This document shows positions 1 to 7,340 of a stretch of 64,000 bases of DNA, piece by piece. This DNA is from Lentinula raphanica (Eukaryota > Basidiomycota > Agaricomycetes > Agaricales > Omphalotaceae): the NCBI GenBank assembly GCA_027919835.1, contig JANVFP010000002.1, forward strand, positions 1,426,001-1,490,000. Reading direction: 5' to 3'. A program made the translations under genes and the position numbers. Position 1 is the stretch's first letter. Each line of letters opens with the position of its first letter. Below the pieces are notes generated by a model, which saw only the letters and a program-made list of their open reading frames with translations, did no database searches and was not told where the DNA came from.

Positions 1-1870
1 ATTGCTAGATGCAAATCGTTAAGCGTGGCTAGAGGCAAGGACCCTTGTATGATTTCCAAAAGTTCTTGTTCTTTTGCGGCCCGCCATTTATCCACGAACT
101 CAGGCAAGAGTTCAAGAAGTTTTGAGTGGATATCGTCGTCTGTAAAATCATATTCAAGTGGGTCCTGCAAGAAGAATTCCGAAAAGAGCTGATCACAAAG
201 AATGTCGCCAATGGTCGGCTGAGGTCCCCGAAGATCAGCTTTTGAAAAGATGTCACTGTACATTCCTGCAATGCGAGTGACGCGACGACAAAGAAGGTCT
301 CCTCGCTTGTAAGCCATGCGTTGATCTCTATGGTTTGAAAGGAATTCCACGATTTCATCTTTGATGGAATGCCAGCCTTGCACAGTTATTACATCAGAAC
401 TGGTGATATACCTGATTTCTAGTCCTGCATACCTTGATCAGTGAGTTTCTTTGACTGCTTCACGGATTTGAGACTGCTGAAGTCATCGAAATCATACCAA
501 TCGTCACCTATGATCAGCTCAGCTTCAGCACGCCAGCCAATCTCTTCGAGTCGATTAAGGATTCTGGGGGAATGAGCAATATATTTGAATGTCCAGTGCA
601 AGTGGCTTTCGACTCACGCCTTCTTCCTATCCTTTCGTAGAGCAGCGAGTTCATCGGCACGATTATCGAGCCATATCGAGTGCCATCTTCGGCAGCAGTT
701 GCTATGCTGGAACAATAATCAGGAGTTCAGCAGGGATACCAGGAGGCTCAATTCCACGGTTCACCTCCTCAATAGCCAGACGTTTGTTTCTCTTAGAAAT
801 GATCCACGCATCGCGATCTTGCTGCGGATCAAGTGCATCATATTCCGTTTTGTAGCGTTCTACAATGACTGGGTTGCTGATTGCTCGGTGAGCTGATATG
901 ACTCAGTGAACAACACCATGTAAACGAATGGAAGTTAGACCGACAGTTATTTACAATGACCCGTTCTGTTGGAAAGATATCATTATATCGATGTGCATTC
1001 AGAGGGTGATCACCAGGTATTCTAGCATCATGCACTTTGGGAAACCTGGAAATATTTCAGAACTATAAAGACAAAATCACAGAGTCGACATACGTCCGCA
1101 AGCACTTCCGACATGCCCGCATACGGAAATTCCACAATATGGTTATCTTGCAGCGCTTGTTGGAGCGCAAGCAGCTCTGTGGTAGGTTGGAATAATCTGA
1201 GATTGGTTGTTCGACAATTCTTCATCGGAGTACTTACATGGCAATAAGATTCAAAGAGGAAGTTTGCGTATTGGGGCTCATTGAGATCAGCCGGGCGAGG
1301 CGGCAGCTCTTCTACATTGCCACGAGCGAGTCGCCAAATGCTTTCCCGAGATTTACTCATTAGAATATCGCGCAGATCTCGGGTGGTGCGCGCTAGCCGT
1401 AGAAGATCTCCTGGTTCAAGATAACAAAAAATCTACATCCAGGCAGTTCGTTAGAGTTGCAAAATATCAAAATGTGATACATACCTCGAGAATGACATCC
1501 AAGGGCATTTCCTTCGCCAGTTTCTCCAGTAGACCTAATTTTCCTCGAACCTTCCTGAATTGTTCCGGCACGCGCTGTCTCCTGAAATTTGATTCAGCCT
1601 GGAAGCTGCGATATGACAGTAACAGATGACTTACATCGCAGAGACTGTCTTCCTCAATCTCTTCTTTTGCGGGGCCTCGTCGTCTTCCTCTTCGTCTCCT
1701 TTATAATCGTCGTCGTCCTCTTCGTCTTCTTTGATGTCATCCTCATCGTCCCTCGTATATTTGGAACCGGGAATCATATTCGAGCCCAAAGCAGTAGCAA
1801 GCGGTTCTTGAGTTCCATTGCAGACTGAAGAATCCTCCTTGTCCTTGACTCTTTGAGAGCGTCGAAGCAT
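1..1870 (-). CDS. F-box protein with Cx2C pair, copy A (3' end outside window)
   Basis: Likely substrate-recruiting subunit of an SCF ubiquitin ligase. The start is the ATG at 1870-1868 (MLRRSQRVKDKE). The N-terminus is an acidic then lysine/arginine-rich tail. An F-box follows (about 1500-1340): EMPLDVILE joined across an intron to the leucine-rich segment ending RLARTTRDLRDI. Next come SRESIWRLARGNVEELP and a Cx2C...Cx2C pair (CHSC, CRKC, about 1245-1110) that probably binds zinc. At least four short introns are needed. It is a tandem paralog of the gene at 7341-9982, aligning with it block by block, and by that comparison its C-terminal exons lie beyond base 1. The 3' LTR of the copia element begins about 210 bases upstream of the start. 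F-box assignment is from the sequence pattern; the substrate is unknown. Confidence 0.75.
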
Positions 1871-1928
1871 GTTGGGTGAACAGTGAACATTCAAATTGAA
1901 TGAATGGAAAATTAAACAGTATACGTGA

Positions 1929-1955
1929 GAAAATGCACGTGGCCCGTTTGCCATT
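1929..1955. promoter_or_regulatory. CACGTG block upstream of F-box copy A
   Basis: A CACGTG palindrome at 1936-1941 lies about 66 bases upstream of the copy A start, followed by ATTACTCAC. The same arrangement recurs about 65 bases upstream of copy B (10047-10052). On the minus strand the ATTACTCAC part reads GTGAGTAAT, which also fits a splice donor, so the block may mark a 5'-UTR exon/intron boundary as well as or instead of a bHLH binding site. Confidence 0.4.
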
Positions 1956-2078
1956 ACTCACGAGTCACCGTTACTTACATAACTCTTTCTCGAAAATCTT
2001 GTGGTCAATATTGGCAGCATATGAATGTTTAGCGTTTAGCTCTTGCGCTATTCTGACTGTCAGAATAAGTTATCATCT

Positions 2079-2403
2079 TATAAAAGATTCGCTCGCCGCC
2101 TATACGAATACGGAGTAAGTCTTCAACGTGATGATACGAGTTCCTTATTATCAAATACCTATACGAATACGGAGTAAGCTAGAAATGTACTATAAGTAAG
2201 GTAGCGTATAGCGATGGAAATGAGAATACTCACTCTTCAACGTGATGATACGAGTTGAAGAGTGATAATACAGAAAGATGACTTAAATAGACAAATCGAG
2301 AATACAAACAAACCCATACACCGATCTCGCCCGTATATTCGTCACGACACCGCGTCCGACGTAAACATATCGACGCCACGCATATCTATCGGTTTTCCTA
2401 ACA
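2079..2403 (-). repeat. 3' LTR of the copia element
   Basis: Direct repeat identical by eye to 6881-7205. It contains internal duplications: a 20-base unit around TATACGAATACGGAGTAAG at 2100-2119 and 2159-2178, and TCTTCAACGTGATGATACG at 2120 and again near 2236. Its first six bases on the element strand (TGTTAG, 2403-2398) supply the last sense codon and the stop codon of the polyprotein. It lies just upstream of F-box copy A and reads toward it. Confidence 0.96.
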
Positions 2404-5400
2404 CCCCTGGCGACGATACCACCAATCAAGACCCAAGGCCCGAACAAAACGCTGGTGCAAGTCCTTCAACAAAGATTTAGTCATGAGATCGGCAACGTTG
2501 TCCTCAGATGCGACCGGATAGATTTCTACTTTCTTGTCCTCGACTTCATCGCGAATGAAATGTAGACGAACGTCGATAGCTTTCGAAATCCCATGTTCTC
2601 GAGTCGTTTCAGAAAGGCTAATAGCACCCAGACTGTCGCTTAGGATACGCATCGGTGTCTCCCCGCCAAGTTCGACTTCGGAGAGCCAGCTGTTGAGCCA
2701 CACTGCTTGTTGTACACCCCGGGCCAGAGCTACGTATTCAGCTTCCGTGGAGGATAAAGCCGTGATCGCCTGAGGTTTGGAAGACCAAGAAACGGGCGAA
2801 CCGTTGATGAGGAACACGTAACCGGAGACCGACCGTCGAGTACTTGGATTGCTAGCCCAGTCCGAGTCGACGTACCCAATTGGTTTGATGGAATCCTTGC
2901 AGTCGAACTTTCGGTAGACGATCCCATAATTAATCGTATGTTTAATGTAGCGGCAGAGCTTGATTAACAATTCCCAATGCTCCCGGGTGGGTTGATTTTG
3001 TACCGAAGAAAGACTCGAGCACGCGAAGACGATGTCGGGGCGAGTCGACGAGGCTATCCACCAGCAACATCCAAGAATTCGGCGGTATGGCTTGTCTTTC
3101 ATGAACTCCGCGTCTTCGTCAGAGTAGGAAATGGGAGGAACAACATGATATTTCGGGGGCAGAGGAGTGTCGATAGGGTAAAGGGAATCCCAGAGACCGA
3201 AATACTTGAGCGCGTTTTCGACGAACGGGGCCTGAGAGATGCCGATGCTTCCATCTTCGAAGTACTTTAGAGTGAGCCCGACCAGGAATCTCTTGTCCTT
3301 TACGTCCTTCCAGTCCCACCGATTGAAGTCTTTCATCGATTTATCAGCCTCTGCGTCCGACGAGGCAGCAGACCAAATATCATCCGTATGAACCGAGTGT
3401 ATGGAATGTGCGCCAGAGATGGGATCTTTGCGAGAACGGATGCAAGGGTCGGCTCTGGATGATTTGAAACCAATACGATGAGCTTCAGTTCGGAGTTCCT
3501 TGAACCATATGTGTCCAGCTTGAGCGAGTCCGTACAAAGGCTTTTTCATCAGGCAAACTTTACTCTCCTCCCCCTGCCTGGTGAAACCGGTGACTTGGTT
3601 CATAAAGATTTTCGGTTCCTCCGGAAGTGTCCCGTTCAAATACGCCGAAGAAAAATCCCATTGACGTGTAGACCATCCCAGAGCAGCCGCACATGCGATG
3701 AGAATCCTCGCTGATTCCATACGAGTGCCCATCGACCAAGACTTATCGTAGTCAAGACCCGGACGTTGCATATCTCCCCTGGCAACCCAACGCGCCTTAC
3801 GGGAGAGAATTTCTCCCTTTCCGTCGACCTTGAGATCATAGACCCACATGCCCTTGAGGATCTTTGCGTCATTAGGCCTGTCGACGAGCTCCCAACAACC
3901 ACGTTCCGTGAGCGAGTCGAATTCCTTTTGCATCGGAGGTTTCCAGAGGTCGGGTTCAGTCATCGCCTGATCATAACGTTTCGGAATGGGGTTCGAGGTT
4001 TTTCCGGCACCTTTAACGACACTGGCCAAGATCATGATATTAGCCCAGTCTTCACGATTTTCTCGGGCCCTACGCTCATCGTTTTCATACTCCCGGGATC
4101 GTTGCAGTGCCTGAGAAGGAGCAGAGTTGCGAGAAGACCGCCGAAGAATTATGCCTTCGTCATCCTGGTGCTGGATAATACCGTCGTCAAGGTCGATAAC
4201 TTCTTCTGGAATGTCTTCGATGGAGGCAGGGTCAAGAACATCGTTGTCGTCGGGAGTGTCGTTTGGAGAGGACAAGGGAAGGGGAAAGGTTTTGGTTGAT
4301 TCAGATACGGTGCGATCTGGGACTCCTTCGTCGAATTCAGCTGATCTGACTGGAAAAATTCGTCTTCTAATGGGGTCCCATACCCGCCATCCTCTACGAT
4401 CCCAATAACCAACCAAGAAACCTTCGAACGTTTGATCCCCAAGTTTTCCTTCCCGGCGATCTAGATCTTTTGCAACAACTCGACAACCCCACCGACGCAA
4501 GTGGGATACGTTCACCTTGGCATGCTCAGGGTACCAAGATTGAATCGGGACTACACCAGGAACCCGGGACGTCGGAACCATACCGGTGATATAGCAAAAA
4601 GCCTCCGCTGCCTCAGCCCAGAAGCGCCAGTCGAGACCTGAATCCTCAATCATTGCCCGAACACCCTCGATGACTGTGCGATTAGCTCGTTCGACAACAC
4701 CATTTGCTGCCGAAGAGTTGGTAGGGACCTTCTCTATGATAATGCCTCGAGACGCCGCCCAGTCGTCCATTATTTTATTGTCGAACTCCTTTCCTAGATT
4801 GATCCGGATACGCTTGACCGTTTTGCCAGTTTGTTTTTCAGCTTTGTCAACGAATCGAATGACGAGGATTAGGATCTTAGGCGCCTCTTTCGTGTCCGAG
4901 AACGATGGAGATGGCACTCCGGTGGCATCATCTACGGCAAGCATCATGTACCAAGCTCCGCCGAGACTCATAGTACGAGCTTTACCCCATAGATCTAGAT
5001 GGATTCGAAAGAGAACCTCGGTGGCAGGAGTTACAATGGAGTCGAAAGGGCGACGAGTGGGTTTCGCATGTAGGCAGGGCTCGCATTTGCCGTTGAGACT
5101 TGAGTCAGTTATGTCCAGACCGTCAACTAGTTCTCGTCGTTTCATAAGAGCGATCACGTTGGTGTTAATATGACCAAATCGCGTATGCCACATCGCGAGA
5201 GAGCAAGGTTTCCGAAGCGATCTTCCCCCAGCAGCGACCGAAATGCCAGTGGCCAGAACATGTTGTCCAGAGGTGTGGGCAACCACTTCGACTCGATATA
5301 ATCGGTGACTTCCCAGACTGCTCGCGATCTTCCCATCCACTACGACGGTACCGCTCTTTGGATCTTTGACGCTGAGAACACCACTCCCCCATGATCCAAT

Positions 5401-6765
5401 AAACCCTTTTGAATCGAACGTGGGGATTGATAATAGATTCATTGCGAAAGATGGTGTATACAACGCAGCCATCCTTAGAGTTTTGAGTGATCCATCACTG
5501 TTCCTCACTTTGATTTCAACGGTACCAAAGCCCTCGATGTCGAAACGTCCAGCTGCTCCATCTGTAGCCATTCGACCGTGTGCTTGACGAGGCGTAAACG
5601 AAACGAACAGATTCTTGTCACGGAAGCAATTCTCAGAAGCCGCGCTATCGAGGAATGTGGGGGAACAATATGACGATTCATTGGACACGGATAAGACACT
5701 ATTACACTGGTATGGTATGGTATTCCCCTCACTACTCTCGCTGATGTTACCCTTTAGAATGGGAGAAGCCTCTCCTGGATGTCTAAAGGATAACTCGTCA
5801 GCTTTAGTAGTAGCGAGAGCGTGGAAGAACACCATACCGCCGGTGTCAGAGCCCATGTCTACAACGGTGGATAGCGTGGCAGGCTGCGTGGTCGAAGAGG
5901 AAGCCGCAGGCATATTGAGAGGAGGTCTCCAAGTGGGAGGGCCTTCGCCTTGTTTACCGCCGCCGGTCGCGTAGCATTTAGCCTTCGAATGGCCACGGCG
6001 ACCACAGTTGACGCAACGAAGGATGCCGTTTTGACGATGATTACTGGAATTAGCGAGGGCGGTAGGGACGGCTTGAGAACTTCCTGCGTTATTGCTAACA
6101 ACGTCCTTTCGGAGCTGAATCTCGATGAGGCTGGCATAGATCTCGGCGTATGGTTTTCCAGTGTAGTTCTGAATGATCCACGCGAAAGCATCCGACGGAG
6201 GTAAACTTGTCAGGAACTGAGAGGCGAGATCCTCATCAGAGATCGAGCACCCCACTTCGTTGGCCTCGGATTTCAAACGCTCCAAGTTGCTGAAATACAC
6301 ATCGAAACGATCGCCTTCGTTGAAGCGGAGAGCCTTGAGACACTCTTTAGCGATGGTCTGGGCAGCACTAGTCCTGGGATTATACTTGGCGAGAATTTTA
6401 TTCCACATCTCCAACGCCGACTGGTTGGGATTGAGGCCAATGCCGCGAGGATCTTTGATGTTCATATAGATGATCGCGGCGACTCTGGCGTTGCGAAGCT
6501 CCCATTCTTCAAGAGTGGGCGAGTTGGAGTTATTGGCAGTAGGAGTCGGAATAACGGGTTGCCCAGGAGTCGATCCAGCGGCGAGAACAAAAGGTGCGAT
6601 GGTACCGGCCGGACGAGGAATGCTGCCGTCGATGTACCCTTCAAGACCGTAACCACGGGTGATGCTCACAATAGAGTCACTAAATGCGAGAAAGTTCGAG
6701 ACGCTGTCCAATTGGCGAGTTTCAACGAAAATCTGAATCGGCGGGAGAGAGTTCGAGTTCGACAT
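2398..6765 (-). CDS. copia Gag-Pol polyprotein, single 1,455-residue frame
   Basis: Gag is about residues 1-270 and ends in a CCHC zinc knuckle (CVNCGRRGHSKAKC, 251-264). The protease active site is near 373 (LDSAAS rather than the usual DSGA). The integrase zinc motif has H527/H532 (WHTRFGH) and C561/C564 (CEPC). The first integrase Asp is in HLDLWG (about 590) and the Glu in GVVERANRT (692), but the middle Asp of the D,D35E triad is Asn656 (RINLGKEF). Reverse transcriptase has a VHTDDI box in place of the usual YVDD. RNase H shows SSTEAEYVALA and ADLMTKS near the C-terminus. No frameshift or internal stop is present. Gag and Pol share one frame, so any Gag excess must come from processing or another mechanism. 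The start is the ATG at 6765 (MSNSNSLPP). Confidence 0.95.
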   Translation of the reverse strand: MSNSNSLPPIQIFVETRQLDSVSNFLAFSDSIVSITRGYGLEGYIDGSIPRPAGTIAPFVLAAGSTPGQPVIPTPTANNSNSPTLEEWELRNARVAAIIYMNIKDPRGIGLNPNQSALEMWNKILAKYNPRTSAAQTIAKECLKALRFNEGDRFDVYFSNLERLKSEANEVGCSISDEDLASQFLTSLPPSDAFAWIIQNYTGKPYAEIYASLIEIQLRKDVVSNNAGSSQAVPTALANSSNHRQNGILRCVNCGRRGHSKAKCYATGGGKQGEGPPTWRPPLNMPAASSSTTQPATLSTVVDMGSDTGGMVFFHALATTKADELSFRHPGEASPILKGNISESSEGNTIPYQCNSVLSVSNESSYCSPTFLDSAASENCFRDKNLFVSFTPRQAHGRMATDGAAGRFDIEGFGTVEIKVRNSDGSLKTLRMAALYTPSFAMNLLSIPTFDSKGFIGSWGSGVLSVKDPKSGTVVVDGKIASSLGSHRLYRVEVVAHTSGQHVLATGISVAAGGRSLRKPCSLAMWHTRFGHINTNVIALMKRRELVDGLDITDSSLNGKCEPCLHAKPTRRPFDSIVTPATEVLFRIHLDLWGKARTMSLGGAWYMMLAVDDATGVPSPSFSDTKEAPKILILVIRFVDKAEKQTGKTVKRIRINLGKEFDNKIMDDWAASRGIIIEKVPTNSSAANGVVERANRTVIEGVRAMIEDSGLDWRFWAEAAEAFCYITGMVPTSRVPGVVPIQSWYPEHAKVNVSHLRRWGCRVVAKDLDRREGKLGDQTFEGFLVGYWDRRGWRVWDPIRRRIFPVRSAEFDEGVPDRTVSESTKTFPLPLSSPNDTPDDNDVLDPASIEDIPEEVIDLDDGIIQHQDDEGIILRRSSRNSAPSQALQRSREYENDERRARENREDWANIMILASVVKGAGKTSNPIPKRYDQAMTEPDLWKPPMQKEFDSLTERGCWELVDRPNDAKILKGMWVYDLKVDGKGEILSRKARWVARGDMQRPGLDYDKSWSMGTRMESARILIACAAALGWSTRQWDFSSAYLNGTLPEEPKIFMNQVTGFTRQGEESKVCLMKKPLYGLAQAGHIWFKELRTEAHRIGFKSSRADPCIRSRKDPISGAHSIHSVHTDDIWSAASSDAEADKSMKDFNRWDWKDVKDKRFLVGLTLKYFEDGSIGISQAPFVENALKYFGLWDSLYPIDTPLPPKYHVVPPISYSDEDAEFMKDKPYRRILGCCWWIASSTRPDIVFACSSLSSVQNQPTREHWELLIKLCRYIKHTINYGIVYRKFDCKDSIKPIGYVDSDWASNPSTRRSVSGYVFLINGSPVSWSSKPQAITALSSTEAEYVALARGVQQAVWLNSWLSEVELGGETPMRILSDSLGAISLSETTREHGISKAIDVRLHFIRDEVEDKKVEIYPVASEDNVADLMTKSLLKDLHQRFVRALGLDWWYRRQGC
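2404..2414 (-). other. polypurine tract position of the copia element
   Basis: On the element strand the bases just before the 3' LTR read GTCGCCAGGGG, giving only a five-purine AGGGG run. It lies inside the coding frame (codons for Arg-Gln-Gly), so the plus-strand priming site and the polyprotein C-terminus overlap. The short run makes the assignment positional rather than motif-based. Confidence 0.4.
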
Positions 6766-6857
6766 GGAAACAGATTATATGCGTGGACGAATACGGCAGA
6801 GGTTCGATATGCAAAGGCGATTACGGAAAAAGTTCGATACAGAAACGAAATGGCAAT

Positions 6858-6880
6858 GTTCGCGCTTCTGACTGCGAATC
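6858..6880 (-). other. candidate primer-binding site (tRNA-Arg fragment type)
   Basis: It directly abuts the inner end of the 5' LTR, where a primer-binding site must lie. It does not start with the TGG that pairs with a tRNA CCA end. Read on the plus strand, i.e. as the primer would read, it is GCGCTTCTGACTGCGAATC (6862-6880), which resembles a fungal tRNA-Arg anticodon arm (stem TCTGA, loop CTNCGAA, start of the 3' stem). Priming by an internally cleaved tRNA is known in copia elements. The tRNA match is from memory and not checked against this genome. Confidence 0.45.
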
Positions 6881-7205
6881 TATAAAAGATTCGCTCGCCG
6901 CCTATACGAATACGGAGTAAGTCTTCAACGTGATGATACGAGTTCCTTATTATCAAATACCTATACGAATACGGAGTAAGCTAGAAATGTACTATAAGTA
7001 AGGTAGCGTATAGCGATGGAAATGAGAATACTCACTCTTCAACGTGATGATACGAGTTGAAGAGTGATAATACAGAAAGATGACTTAAATAGACAAATCG
7101 AGAATACAAACAAACCCATACACCGATCTCGCCCGTATATTCGTCACGACACCGCGTCCGACGTAAACATATCGACGCCACGCATATCTATCGGTTTTCC
7201 TAACA
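6881..7205 (-). repeat. 5' LTR of the copia element
   Basis: Second copy of the 325-base LTR, followed on the plus strand by the target duplication CATCT (7206-7210). It should carry the element promoter, transcribing toward lower coordinates. It has the same internal duplications as the other LTR. Confidence 0.96.
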
Positions 7206-7340
7206 CATCTAGAATGTAGTTTTAGCATCTGTTGATAGCTGTTGATTGGGTATTACTTTATCCATAGTGTAGGTATTTTACGGTACTCCGGTATTCAAGT
7301 CACGACAGTCATCAAGTACTTCTCGTCCAGGTCAGACTGG

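Larger units (their letters stand above)
2079..7205 (-). mobile_element. complete Ty1/copia LTR retrotransposon
   Basis: Two 325-base direct repeats bound one long open frame with gag, protease, integrase, reverse transcriptase and RNase H in that order, the copia order. The element is flanked by the 5-base target duplication CATCT at 2074-2078 and 7206-7210. The LTRs begin TGTTAGG on the element strand. By eye the two LTRs are identical over their full length and the open frame is unbroken, so the insertion is recent. It sits between two tandem F-box paralogs, in the same orientation as both. The leader between 5' LTR and start codon is about 115 bases. Confidence 0.96.

Noticed and set aside
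29..855. Open frames of about 60-110 codons on both strands at 29-896
   Set aside because: They are out of frame with, or span introns of, F-box copy A, whose alignment to copy B explains this stretch.
1631..1828. Asp/Glu-coding trinucleotide run as a microsatellite or regulatory repeat
   Set aside because: It encodes the acidic N-terminal tail of F-box copy A and copy B has a similar but diverged tail, so it is ordinary coding low complexity.
3766..4299. 177-codon plus-strand frame inside the copia element
   Set aside because: Opposite-strand shadow of the polyprotein; no domain and no independent start context.
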